This document shows, piece after piece, positions 39,508 to 49,300 of a stretch of 64,000 nt of DNA; within the stretch, counting starts at the first letter, position 1; the number at the start of each line of letters is the position of its first letter. Origin of the DNA: Chryseobacterium indologenes (lineage in GTDB: Bacteria; Bacteroidota; Bacteroidia; Flavobacteriales; Weeksellaceae); NCBI GenBank assembly GCA_016025055.1, contig CP065590.1:2666001-2730000 (forward strand), in the 5' to 3' direction. The translations under genes and the position numbers were made by a program. The notes under the pieces were generated by a model. It saw nothing but the letters and a program-made list of their open reading frames with translations, had not been told where the DNA came from and made no database searches.

Positions 39508-40317
39508 TTAATAACTAGTTTTTTTATAAGGAATATTCCAGATCAGATCAGCAGCCACGTAATGTACACCTCCGTGATGAATGCTTTCACTTCCGCGGAT
39601 CAGGTCATCCATATAGCCGATATCCACAGTAAAGGGAGAATGGGGGATACTAAACATATAATAGGCTGTAAGCCGCATTTCCCTATACCCAAAGGAGTTC
39701 CATTGGGCGTCCGGCTCATTCATATGGCTGATCGAAAACAGGGCTTCTGCACCCAAAGCCAGTTTCTGATTGTTTTTTGGTGATAAATTGTAGGTCAGCT
39801 GACTTTTGATACGGGTTCTCAATTGAAAATCTTCTTCAACCTGATGAAATCCTGCATCAAAAAATTTCCTGAATTCCTGTCTTACCGTGTTTTTTAATTT
39901 AAACCTTTTACCCAGGTCAAAGGTGTAGGCATATCGTCCGTAAATTCTGAATTCCTGTTCAGTACTTTCCTTTTCATAGGGTGCCTCACTCTCGTATTGC
40001 GGCTGTCGTCGATAGCTGATGGCATAGCTGTATTGCTGATGGGGAGCAAAAGAATGATAAAATTCGTGGTTTACTACAAAAATAGCCTGTTTTGAAAACA
40101 AATTATCATTGTCAGGGCTACTTTTGCGGCCTATTGCAATATAGCTCATCGTCGATTTTTTTCCCAGAGAATCCAGCTGGCGTTTTACTCCGAAAGCTGA
40201 CCAGAAAGCAGTACTGGCATCCCCCAATCCGGGCGGGCTGATCTGTGCCTGCACAATACCGGTCATGAAACTTAATAAAAATAACCCGACGAAAAATTTC
40301 CTTATGCTTAATGTCAT
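39508..40317 (-). CDS. DUF2490 outer-membrane-like protein
   Basis: 269 residues from MTLSIRKFFVGL; signal peptide ends near VQAQ. Alternating strands (NHEFYHSFAPHQQYSYAISY, FRIYGRYAYTFDLGKRFKL, YMFSIPHSPFTVDIGYMDD) suggest a small outer-membrane beta-barrel as in DUF2490 proteins. Function unknown. The frame is open 43 codons upstream, but that part lacks signal-peptide character. Confidence 0.7.
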   Translation of the reverse strand: MTLSIRKFFVGLFLLSFMTGIVQAQISPPGLGDASTAFWSAFGVKRQLDSLGKKSTMSYIAIGRKSSPDNDNLFSKQAIFVVNHEFYHSFAPHQQYSYAISYRRQPQYESEAPYEKESTEQEFRIYGRYAYTFDLGKRFKLKNTVRQEFRKFFDAGFHQVEEDFQLRTRIKSQLTYNLSPKNNQKLALGAEALFSISHMNEPDAQWNSFGYREMRLTAYYMFSIPHSPFTVDIGYMDDLIRGSESIHHGGVHYVAADLIWNIPYKKTSY

Positions 40318-40875
40318 CAACAATTTTTTGAATAGTAGTAATAATAGCTGCGAAGCCGAAAATTCTGATACGAATTCCGGTGTGAAACAGCGGGAATGAT
40401 TAGTGGATACAAAATTAGAGGCTTTATTCATGCAATGTTTATTCAAATTCTGATAATACTGTTTAAAAACATGACAAAATAAGCGACAGATTTAGGAAAG
40501 TTTTAGGAATAAGATTAAGGAAACAAAAACAGGAGGTTGAAATATTTTGCCGGTATGATGTTGAATGTAACATAAAGCTTGACATTTATTATTTCCATTG
40601 CGAGCAGGCACGGATTCAATAAAAAAATTGCAATCAAGCAAATGATGAAATCGACTTCATTGATTCTTTCTAAGCTTTATCAGCGACCTTGTCATTTCTT
40701 AGCTCCCGCATCAATAAGCAATGGCATCCTCCCTTTGCGTTTTGTAAAACTTCGGAATACAACTTAGACGTGTAAAAGACAGAACGTTTTTTCTCTTCAG
40801 ATAAGCCAGCCTTTTCGTGTAGCCCCAACTTTTACACCTGATCCGTTTAAACGCATATTAAAAATAATCACAAAA
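40318..40875. other. Intergenic stretch, no gene supported
   Basis: A 62-codon frame at 40579-40767 shows no family features and is probably chance. Two partial inverted matches (agctttatcagcg, gcgggagctaag on the other strand) may belong to a decayed element. Confidence 0.4.
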
Positions 40876-40906
40876 AAATAAGCCTGCGCTAAAATCAGCA
40901 CAGGCT
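40876..40906 (-). terminator. Terminator of tRNA-Ser
   Basis: agcctgtgct / agcgcaggct stem read on the minus strand, followed by tattttttt. Confidence 0.85.
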
Positions 40907-40919
40907 TTGTTTTTCTTTG

Positions 40920-41006
40920 CAGAAAGGAAGGGATTCGAACCCTCGATACAGTTACCCGTATACTACCTTTCCAGGGTAGCTCCTTCAACCACTCGGACAC
41001 CTTTCT
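40920..41006 (-). tRNA. tRNA-Ser (anticodon GGA)
   Basis: 87 nt with acceptor pair agaaagg / cctttct, D-arm tccgagtgg, anticodon stem ctacc / ggtag around CTGGAAA (anticodon GGA), a long variable arm typical of tRNA-Ser and the T-arm gggttcgaatccc. Discriminator G; CCA not encoded. Confidence 0.95.
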
Positions 41007-41051
41007 TTTTGAGACTGCAAAAATAGAGTATTTTCTTGAATTTCCAAATTA

Positions 41052-42080
41052 TTATTGCAATTTTTCACCAGTTATTTCTCCACAAAGGCTTTTGGTGAAG
41101 TTATCGGCGAAACTTCCGGTGTAATTTGGGTTGTCGATCAGGTGCATGGCTTTGGTTATCGCTGTTTCTGCAGTCATATCTCTTCCTGAGATTGCTCCGA
41201 TTCTTGAGAAAATATTACTGTTTTCATATTTCCCAAAAGAAATACCACCTGATATACACTGGCTCACCACTACGATTTCAGTACCGTTATTTCTGATTTC
41301 CTGAAGTGTTTCCTGTGTCTTTTCACTGCTGAAAATCGTTCCGGAACCAAAAACCTGAAGAATAAGAACTTTCATTTTAGGAATCTCCCTGAAATGACTC
41401 AGATGCATTCCCGGGAAAATTCTCCAGAATAAAATATCTTCAGAAATATGTTCATCCACATGGAATTCTACCTTCGGGTCACAACGGAATAAGTTGTCTT
41501 TGATGATATTTAAATGAACACCCGATTGCCCCAAAATTGGGTAGTTCGGACTTGCATAAGCGTCAAAATACTCCGCAGAATATTTAAGGGTTCTGTTTCC
41601 TCTTAGGAGCTTATATTCAAAATAAATAGCGACCTCCTGAATGACTGCTTCATCATTTTCATAGAGACTGGCATAATACAGACTTGTCAGAAGATTTTCC
41701 TTTGCATCCGTTCTCAGGTCACCGATCGGAAGCTGTGAACCCGTCATGATGACAGGTTTTCTTAACCCTTTTAACATGAAACTCAGAGCTGATGCCGTAT
41801 AAGACATCGTATCTGTGCCGTGCAGAATCAGGAATCCGTCATAATCATTATAATTCTTGTAAATATAATTAGCAATCACTCTCCATTCTTCCGGGCCCAT
41901 ATCTGAAGAATCCAGTGGTTTTGCAAAAGGATGTACGAAAACTTCACATTCCATCAGCTTCATTTCAGGCATCTTTTCAAATATATTTCCGAAATCAAAG
42001 GCACGGAGGCTTCCGGTTTCATAATCTTTTTCCATACCAATGGTTCCACCCGTATAGATAAGCAGGACTTTTCGTTTCAT
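41052..42080 (-). CDS. ansA: L-asparaginase, type I
   Basis: 342 residues. It deamidates asparagine to aspartate in the cytoplasm. YTGGTIGM carries the first nucleophilic Thr; LHGTDTMSYTASAL carries the second Thr-Asp pair, and RTDAKENLL the catalytic Lys. No signal peptide, consistent with type I. A TAATTTTG box lies about 50 nt upstream on the minus strand. Confidence 0.93.
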   Translation of the reverse strand: MKRKVLLIYTGGTIGMEKDYETGSLRAFDFGNIFEKMPEMKLMECEVFVHPFAKPLDSSDMGPEEWRVIANYIYKNYNDYDGFLILHGTDTMSYTASALSFMLKGLRKPVIMTGSQLPIGDLRTDAKENLLTSLYYASLYENDEAVIQEVAIYFEYKLLRGNRTLKYSAEYFDAYASPNYPILGQSGVHLNIIKDNLFRCDPKVEFHVDEHISEDILFWRIFPGMHLSHFREIPKMKVLILQVFGSGTIFSSEKTQETLQEIRNNGTEIVVVSQCISGGISFGKYENSNIFSRIGAISGRDMTAETAITKAMHLIDNPNYTGSFADNFTKSLCGEITGEKLQ

Positions 42081-42126
42081 GTATTATTTTTAATTAAGAA
42101 TTTCAACCCGGATAAGGTTCATAGTT

Positions 42127-42134
42127 CAAAATTA
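42127..42134 (-). promoter_or_regulatory. Possible -7 box of ansA
   Basis: TAATTTTG on the minus strand fits TAnnTTTG; no -33 TTTG at the usual distance. Confidence 0.35.
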
Positions 42135-42150
42135 CGTTAATTTGCAAAGA

Positions 42151-42179
42151 TTTGAAAATGAATGAAACGCTTATCTTTG
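42151..42179 (+). promoter_or_regulatory. Promoter of the trmH-like gene
   Basis: TTTG (42151-42154), 17 nt, TATCTTTG (42172-42179): both halves of the Bacteroidota consensus. The start of transcription would be near 42186. Confidence 0.6.
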
Positions 42180-42241
42180 TATTTTACGAAAATAAGATGC
42201 TGGTAAAGACGTTATAATAGTCGCTTGAAAAAAATAACTGA

Positions 42242-42922
42242 ATGCAGATGAAAGACTTAGCACAAACTTTTGAATATTTAAAACAATTTTTAACTGAAGA
42301 AAGACTCGCAAAAATTGAACATTTTTCGCAGGAAAGCTCCGATTTTGTACTTCCCGTGGTAGAAGATGTTTATCAGTTTCGAAATGCCGCAGCAATTGTG
42401 CGTTCTGTAGAGGCCTGCGGTTTTCATAAAGTGGTGGCCCTGCAGGAGGAATACAGTTTTGAACCGAATCTTCGTGTAACAAAAGGAGCCGATACGTGGG
42501 TAGAGGTCGAGAAACTTCCCCGCAATATGGAATCTTTCCAGAATATTAAAGACAGAGGGTACAAAATTGTAGCAGTTTCACTGGAAAAAAATGCTAAAAT
42601 GTTACCGGAATATGAAATAACAGAACCCATAGCCTTAGTTTTTGGAACTGAAATGGAGGGCGTTTCGCAGGAAATTCTGGATTTTGCGGATGAGACACTT
42701 GCCATTCCGATGTATGGCTTTACCAGAAGTTTTAATGTTTCTGTAGCTGCTTCAATTTGTATGTATGAATTGAAACAAAAGCTTATCAACTCTGATATTG
42801 ACTATAAGTTAGATGAAGAAAAGCTGTTAAGGATGAAAATTCTTTGGGCTACCAATTCCATTAAGAGCGGAAAGGAAATTTTAGCAAAATACCGGGCAGA
42901 TCACAACATCATTAAACAATAA
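42242..42922 (+). CDS. trmH: TrmH-like tRNA 2'-O-methyltransferase (SpoU family)
   Basis: 226 residues. The three SPOUT motifs are present: FRNAAAIVRSVEACG, ALVFGTEMEGVSQEIL (cofactor-binding knot) and IPMYGFTRSFNVSVAASI. It methylates ribose of G18 in tRNA using S-adenosylmethionine; the C-terminal extension (LDEEKLLRMKILWATNSI) is typical of TrmH. The start may be the ATG two codons later (MKDLAQTF). Two membrane-linked genes follow within 3 nt. Confidence 0.88.
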   Translation: MQMKDLAQTFEYLKQFLTEERLAKIEHFSQESSDFVLPVVEDVYQFRNAAAIVRSVEACGFHKVVALQEEYSFEPNLRVTKGADTWVEVEKLPRNMESFQNIKDRGYKIVAVSLEKNAKMLPEYEITEPIALVFGTEMEGVSQEILDFADETLAIPMYGFTRSFNVSVAASICMYELKQKLINSDIDYKLDEEKLLRMKILWATNSIKSGKEILAKYRADHNIIKQ

Positions 42923-42924
42923 GA

Positions 42925-43356
42925 ATGAAAAAGTATACTCTACATCTGTTCTTTTTTTCCATAATTGCTTCTTTTTTAAGTCTGATTATGCAAGAAAAGG
43001 GATATAAGGAAATATATCCGTTTGCTAGCTGGAAGCTATTTACAGTACCAAGCGGAGGAGAGAATTCAGTAGATAGGTATAAATTATACGGAATCAAAAA
43101 TGGTGACACAATAAGAATTCTTAACAAGACCACAGCAAGTTATGAAGCTAATGATGAAGAGGGAATAGTGAATTTATATGGAGGGAAGATTGAAATGAAT
43201 GACAACAAAGAAGAGAATATGAAGAAACTTTTTGTTTTTGTTAAAAATATAAGGCCCGAATTCGAAGAGTATCTGCTTTATAAAGAATCCTATAATCCCA
43301 AAGATATAGGTAAAGAAAGAACAAAAATTCACAAAAAACTTATTACTGTCTTATAA
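42925..43356 (+). CDS. Small single-span protein of unknown function
   Basis: 143 residues with an N-terminal helix (LHLFFFSIIASFLSLIM) that may be a signal anchor, then a soluble domain with YPFASWKLFTVPSGG. No family recognised. Its stop overlaps the next start by 1 nt (TAATG), so the two proteins probably work together. Confidence 0.6.
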   Translation: MKKYTLHLFFFSIIASFLSLIMQEKGYKEIYPFASWKLFTVPSGGENSVDRYKLYGIKNGDTIRILNKTTASYEANDEEGIVNLYGGKIEMNDNKEENMKKLFVFVKNIRPEFEEYLLYKESYNPKDIGKERTKIHKKLITVL

Positions 43357-44210
43357 TGAAATATTCTCAACTGACTGTATTTAACTATAAAATAGCTTAC
43401 TATGCGATGAGGATAGTCGGATTATACTGGCTGCTATCTCAATATTATAGATTTTCCGAGTTGCAGGGTAGACCGAAGGAAATTTATGAACCTTTCTTTT
43501 TAGTGGAAAAAATTATATTTCCCGAATTTCCTGATATTTTATTATTTGGAGTGCTTTTAATAAGTTGTAGTTTGTTTATTATTATTTCTATTTTTAAACC
43601 GTCTTACATTCTCAATATTCTCATATTTTTACTGATGGCAGTCATCAATCTTCCTTTGTCTGCAAATTTTGGGCTTCATCATGATAATCATTTGGTTATT
43701 TTAGGATTTTTCTTAAGTATATTTTTGCTTCCAACATATCTTAAGGAAAATGATTATAAATTAATTCAGTATTTTTATTTAGGTCTTTTAATGACTTATA
43801 CTTATGCAGGTGCCAGCAAGTTTTTAGGAACGGCTAAAAATATTATTAAGGGTACTGATAAAATGCTATGGATTAATAAAAATTCTGCAAAATTAAATTC
43901 CTATGATAATTATTGGGTAGCTGACTTAGATATACCCGTCTGGATGAAAGAGGTGTATGCCTATGAAAATCTTTGGGTTTTCCTCACAATGACAGGAATA
44001 AGCTTACAGCTTCTTTGTTTTCTTGGAGCTTTTAACAGAAAATTGCTTACATTTTTTATGCTGTTCATTGTAGTATTCCACCTGTACAATATCGTGTTCG
44101 TTCTTGCAGATTTCAGAAATGCTATCTTTTTTGTTTTAGCAGCGCTGTTTCCCTATCATCTGTTGATTCCGCTTTTTAGGCGAAACAGGAATCAAAAGAT
44201 GAACCACTAA
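43356..44210 (+). CDS. HTTM/DoxX-like multi-pass membrane protein
   Basis: 284 residues with about seven membrane helices. The helix order and motifs (YYAMRIVGLYWLLSQYY, FGLHHDNHLVILGFFLSIFL, YLGLLMTYTYAGASKFLG) resemble the HTTM domain of vitamin-K-carboxylase-like bacterial proteins or DoxX relatives. Substrate unknown. It overlaps the convergent rsmE gene by 4 nt. Confidence 0.55.
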   Translation: MKYSQLTVFNYKIAYYAMRIVGLYWLLSQYYRFSELQGRPKEIYEPFFLVEKIIFPEFPDILLFGVLLISCSLFIIISIFKPSYILNILIFLLMAVINLPLSANFGLHHDNHLVILGFFLSIFLLPTYLKENDYKLIQYFYLGLLMTYTYAGASKFLGTAKNIIKGTDKMLWINKNSAKLNSYDNYWVADLDIPVWMKEVYAYENLWVFLTMTGISLQLLCFLGAFNRKLLTFFMLFIVVFHLYNIVFVLADFRNAIFFVLAALFPYHLLIPLFRRNRNQKMNH

Positions 44211-44908
44211 ATCATTTTGTTATAATTCCATGCTGCAACGAAAATTCCGGCAGTTTCAGTTCTCAATCTCTGATTCCCCAGTGAAACAGCTTTGATATTA
44301 TGCTGTGCCAGAAACGAAATTTCCTTTTCAGAAAAATCACCTTCAGGGCCGATTAAAAAGGTAACTTGCTCCATCACCGGAATATGGTTCAGGTCCGTTC
44401 TTTCCAGATTTTCATGACAGTGGGCCACAAAAGTGTTTTGAGGACTGGTATTTTTTAGAAAATCCGTGATTTTAGTCAAATCATTAATATTAGGAAAATG
44501 AAATCTCAAGCTTTGTTTTGAAGCGGAAATTGCTTGCTTTCTTAATTTATCAATATTAATATTTTTACGTTCCGTTTTCTCTGTCTGTAAAATCGTGATC
44601 TCAGAAATTCCCATTTCAACGGCTTTCTCTACAAAAAACTCGATACGGTCAATATTTTTCGTTGGAGCGATTGCAATATGAAGTTTCGGATTAAAATTTG
44701 GGAAGTCCGTTTTAATTGTATCCACTTCCATATTTGCTTTTTTGCCTTCAATCAAAAGCTTCCCGGATGCCAGACTTCCTTTTCCGTCGGTCACATGAAT
44801 TTCTTCACCGTTTTTCATGCGGAGAACCTTTACAATATGCTGTTGCTCTTCGTCGTTGATTGTTACCTGACTTCCCTCAATTTCTCCGTAAAAAAGTTTC
44901 ATATTCAA
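44207..44908 (-). CDS. rsmE: 16S rRNA m3U1498 methyltransferase
   Basis: 233 residues. An N-terminal PUA-like domain (QQHIVKVLRMKNGEEIHVTDG) is followed by the SPOUT knot with VTFLIGPEGDFSEKEI and VSLGNQRLRTETAGIFVAAW. It methylates U1498 of 16S rRNA. Last gene of a minus-strand group with tsaD and a small unknown gene. Confidence 0.93.
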   Translation of the reverse strand: MNMKLFYGEIEGSQVTINDEEQQHIVKVLRMKNGEEIHVTDGKGSLASGKLLIEGKKANMEVDTIKTDFPNFNPKLHIAIAPTKNIDRIEFFVEKAVEMGISEITILQTEKTERKNINIDKLRKQAISASKQSLRFHFPNINDLTKITDFLKNTSPQNTFVAHCHENLERTDLNHIPVMEQVTFLIGPEGDFSEKEISFLAQHNIKAVSLGNQRLRTETAGIFVAAWNYNKMI

Positions 44909-44946
44909 ATATTTAGAATCTTCCTGAATTTATGTATAAGTGATTA

Positions 44947-45357
44947 TTAAAAGTAAATTTCATTTTCGCTTAAAAATGCCACACCCGTCTTTATCGTCGT
45001 ATAAATATCACCTTCGCAATCACGATAAGAGCACATATAGATTTCTTCTACCCAAAGATTATTCATGAAAATCATATTCAGATATTCATTTTTTCTTAAA
45101 TTATTTTTAATCGATAGATAATCTCCTTCTTTCGGTTCATACGGAAAACTAAAAACATTCTCTGAGTTTATTTTCTCAAGAATTTCTTCCTTTATATTCT
45201 GGATGTACCCTGTTTCCGAACTTATCATTTGGAAATCTTCTTCTACAAATTCATGGGTAACTTCATTTTTACCAGTAATCGTTTCTAATACCCAATAATA
45301 TTTTGAGTTTTTCTTAGAATGTGTTCCAAGTATTTTTTCTTCTAACAATATTTTCAT
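44947..45357 (-). CDS. Hypothetical protein downstream of tsaD
   Basis: 136 residues, acidic, with no signal peptide or membrane helix; the segment SKYYWVLETITGKNEVTHEF opens it. Family not recognised. It overlaps the tsaD stop by 4 nt (ATGA), so it is translationally coupled to tsaD. Confidence 0.65.
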   Translation of the reverse strand: MKILLEEKILGTHSKKNSKYYWVLETITGKNEVTHEFVEEDFQMISSETGYIQNIKEEILEKINSENVFSFPYEPKEGDYLSIKNNLRKNEYLNMIFMNNLWVEEIYMCSYRDCEGDIYTTIKTGVAFLSENEIYF

Positions 45358-46370
45358 AAATCATATTTTGCAGTGGCCGTAGTCCTTAAATCGGTAAATT
45401 CTCCTCTTTCAAACTTCAGTTGGGCAACCATAGCAATCATTGCCGCATTATCCGTGGTGTACTCAAATTTTGGGATGTAAATATTCCAGCCCAGTTTTTC
45501 ACGGTTATTTTCCATTGCTTTTCTCAAGGCAGAATTCGCCGAAACACCACCGGCAATGGCAACTTCTTTAATGTTGAGCTCCTTAGCCGCTTTTTCAAGC
45601 TTATTCATTAAGATTTCAATGATACATTTCTGTACGGAAGCACAAAGATCATTAAGGTTTTCTTTGATGAAATCAGGATTTTTTCTCACTTCTTTCTGGA
45701 TGAAATACAATACTGATGTTTTAATCCCGCTGAAAGAATAATCGTAATTTTCAAGCTTAGGTTTGTTAAACGTGAAGGCATCAGGATTTCCTTCTTTCGC
45801 CAGCCTATCAATAATAGGTCCTGCAGGATAATCAAGATCAAATATTTTACCTATTTTATCAAAAGCTTCACCCGCAGCATCATCGATCGTTTTACCGACA
45901 ATTTCCATATCAAAATAGTCTTTTACGACGACGATCATGGTGTGTCCGCCGCTTACAGTAAGGCAAAGGAAAGGAAATGTGGGCGGCACAGGATTTGCAT
46001 CCTCGATGAAATGGGCCAGAATATGGGCTTGAAGATGATTCACTTCAATAAGCGGTACATTAAGGCTCATAGCCAAAGACTTAGCAAATGATGTCCCTAC
46101 AAGAAGTGATCCCAAAAGTCCGGGTCCACGTGTAAATCCTATAGCTGAAATTGCATTTTGTTGTATATTTGCTTTGGTAAAGGATTTTTCAACAACGGGG
46201 ATAATGTTTTGTTGATGGGCTCGTGAAGCCAGTTCAGGGACTACACCACCATATTCTTTGTGGATAGCCTGATTTGCGGCAATATTCGAAAGAATAGAAT
46301 TCCCCTTGATGATAGCTGCTGAGGTGTCGTCGCAAGACGATTCAATACCTAAAATTATAGAGTCGCTCAT
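45354..46370 (-). CDS. tsaD: tRNA N6-threonylcarbamoyladenosine synthase TsaD
   Basis: 338 residues. ASKHA-fold enzyme that transfers threonylcarbamoyl to A37 of ANN-decoding tRNAs with TsaB/TsaE. Seen: LGIESSCDDTSAAI at the N-terminus, the metal-binding HLQAHILAH, TVSGGHTMIVV and AGGVSANSALR. The start lies 4 nt from the start of the divergent tamB-like gene. Confidence 0.96.
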   Translation of the reverse strand: MSDSIILGIESSCDDTSAAIIKGNSILSNIAANQAIHKEYGGVVPELASRAHQQNIIPVVEKSFTKANIQQNAISAIGFTRGPGLLGSLLVGTSFAKSLAMSLNVPLIEVNHLQAHILAHFIEDANPVPPTFPFLCLTVSGGHTMIVVVKDYFDMEIVGKTIDDAAGEAFDKIGKIFDLDYPAGPIIDRLAKEGNPDAFTFNKPKLENYDYSFSGIKTSVLYFIQKEVRKNPDFIKENLNDLCASVQKCIIEILMNKLEKAAKELNIKEVAIAGGVSANSALRKAMENNREKLGWNIYIPKFEYTTDNAAMIAMVAQLKFERGEFTDLRTTATAKYDL

Positions 46371-46374
46371 AATA

Positions 46375-49300
46375 ATGGCAAAGTTAGAGAATAATAACGA
46401 GAATGAGAATAAAAAATCGGTAGCTGAAAACTTAGGAGATCAGGTACAGAAAACTGTTGAAAATGTAGAGGGAAAGGTTCGGGAAACAGTAAAAGAAGCA
46501 TCTGAGCTCGCTTCAGATGCCATTCATCATCCTGTAGAAACAGCTGAGGAATTTGGGAAACAGGCAATGAAAGACGTTGTCAGCTATTCATGGTGGGCGA
46601 AACTTTTGCTGATCCTTTTTGGCTGGGTCTTTTTCTTGTGGCAAGTGTCCTGATTGTGATCAACCTTCCCGTAACCAAACAATGGGCCGCTGACCAGGCA
46701 CTCAAAATTGTAAACCAGGATTTTAAAGCCGGATTCTCTACCGAAAGCGTTGATGTAAATTATTTCGGCGATGTTACCATAAAAGGTCTTAAAGTTAAAG
46801 ATTATAAAGGTTTCAATTTCATTACCGCCCGTGAATTCCGTGCAGATTCAGACTGGATATCTCTGGCCGTAAATGCTATTTCCGGGAATAGTAATTCTCT
46901 GAGTTTTAATTCCCTTACCCTTGTGAATGCTGATATAAAGGTGATCACCTATAAAGGAGACAGTATTGCTAATTTTGTCAGATTTACAGAACTTTTTGAC
47001 AACGGTAAAAAAAGAGATCCGAAAAAACCCCCTTTTCAGTTAAATTCCAGGGTACAGATTATTGATTCTAAAGTTTCTATTGTAAACCAAAACTCCGAAG
47101 GCGAACATGGAAAATGGTTGACCGCAACTAAATTTAATTTAAAAGCTCCGAACGTAAAGGTGAATGGCCCCAATGTTTCGGCACTGATCAATAATATGTC
47201 TTTTGTGACTTCAAGATGGGGGAAATCACATACTGTAGATACTTTTTCAACAGAGCTTTCTTTGACGCATCAGTTTTTATCACTTAAAGATCTTACGTTA
47301 AATACAGACCATACTTTACTTCAGGGAGATATTAAATTCAATCTCCACGACGGCTCATGGGCAGATTTTGCAGATAAGGTAGCCTGGAACATGAATATCC
47401 AGCAGGGCAGCCAGGTCAGCGGATATGATATCAGCTATTTTGTAACGAATTGGGATAATATCAAGCCATTTAATATTGCCGGTAAGATGACGGGTCCGCT
47501 GAATAAATTTCACTTGGAAAACTTCCTGATCAGAAACCCCGATGTCAACATTGCCACTAAAACAATGAAAGTGGATAACCTGTTGAAAGGACATTTTGCG
47601 ATTGAAACAAGAGACCTTTCCACAGATTTTACCTATAAGGATCTGAAAGCGATGATGCCTTCCTTTATTTCTGTTAAAATGAAAAATTTTGCCGATGATT
47701 TCGGAAAATTAAAATATAACGGTACCGCAAGAGTTACTCCTGAGCTGGTGTATGTAGAGAGCGGAAATTTAATGACAGGCATCGGCCAGGCAAAAATATC
47801 TAAACTTTCTCTGACAGGTTATAGTACCGCTATGCCTAAATACACAGGGTATCTGGAAGTAAAAGATCTGAATACCTCTGTGATCACAAAAAACAAATCG
47901 GTAGGTCTTATTTCAGGTAAATTTGATCTGAACGGTCAGAGCTTTGATGTGAATACCATGCGCTTGACCACCAAATCTCAGATCAGCAGTATCGAAATCA
48001 TGGATAAAGTGATTAATAACCTCTACCTGGACGGATTATTAGATCATAAAAAATACAACGGACTCATCACTGTTAATGATGAACAGGCAAAAGCCACCAT
48101 CAAAGGATTGATTGATTTCAGTACATCCAGAATTTCTACCGATGTAAATGCCGATGTCACTTACCTGAACATGAATTATTTCACGGGTAAGCCTGGTAAT
48201 CAGGTCGTAAGCGGGCAGGTAGAAGGTAAAATGGCGATGTCATCTATTAATGACCTTACTTTGGATGTGAATGCGAATAACCTGCATTTTGCAACAGCTA
48301 CTCAAAAATATGAGATCCCCAACGCCAAATTAAAAACATTTGTGGAGGCCGGTGGCCGTGTCATTGATGTAGATGCACCGGGTGCTGCGACAGGAAAGAT
48401 TTCAGGGCGGTACAACCTTGGTGATCTGGTAGGAATGGTAGAGAACGGAGTTGGAAGGATTTTGGTGGGACCACCGCCAAGAAAACTGTACAGAGATCAA
48501 AACTTTAAGATGAACTTTAACGTACAGCAGGGACTTGTCAATTACTTTTTACCGGACCTGAAGCTTCCGAACGGAGCCCTGGTGGAAGGTGAGTATGATG
48601 GGAGTTCCAATAACCTGATGCTGAATCTTGATGCGGCTGCGCTAAAGTATATCATGACCAAAGAAGAGGAAATCACGGATGCTGATAAGGCCTTAGCTTC
48701 TTCCAACCCTGATTATATCGTTAATAACAGACAAAATCAAAGCAGGGACAGTGCAATGGTAGACAGTGTTAAGGTGAGGATTAATACGGCCAACCTTAGC
48801 CAGCAGATATACGCCAGAATCAACAGACTTGAATATAATAAAAATATCATCAAGGATTTTGAGCTTAAAGGAAACAATGAGAATGGGAATACGCTTCACC
48901 TTGCTACCGTCTTCAAACATGGAAGTCCTGACGATGAAATCAATGAAAAGCTTAAAGAATATGCCATCAATGTTGATCAGTCTACAGATGCAGCCGGCGA
49001 TTATGTCTTTAAATTTGAACCGACAGAGGTGAAATTCAATGAAGTGACCTGGGCTATTGATACAAGTCCGGAGCTCAACCACTCCATCACCTACAGGAAG
49101 GGAACCGGGGATTTTGATATCCGAAATCTGAGGATTTATTCTGATGAAAGTGCCTTACTCATCAAAGAAGCTCAGTTTAAATCGCTCAAAGATTTTTATT
49201 TAGACGCAGATATCCATGATTTTTCCATCGAAAAGTTACTGGAGATGCAGTCTGGCGGAAATGGCATGGATATTAAAGGTCTTGCCAACGGAAGCGTGAA

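Noticed and set aside
40579..40767. 62-codon frame before tRNA-Ser
   Set aside because: No start context, domain or conserved feature seen; likely chance.
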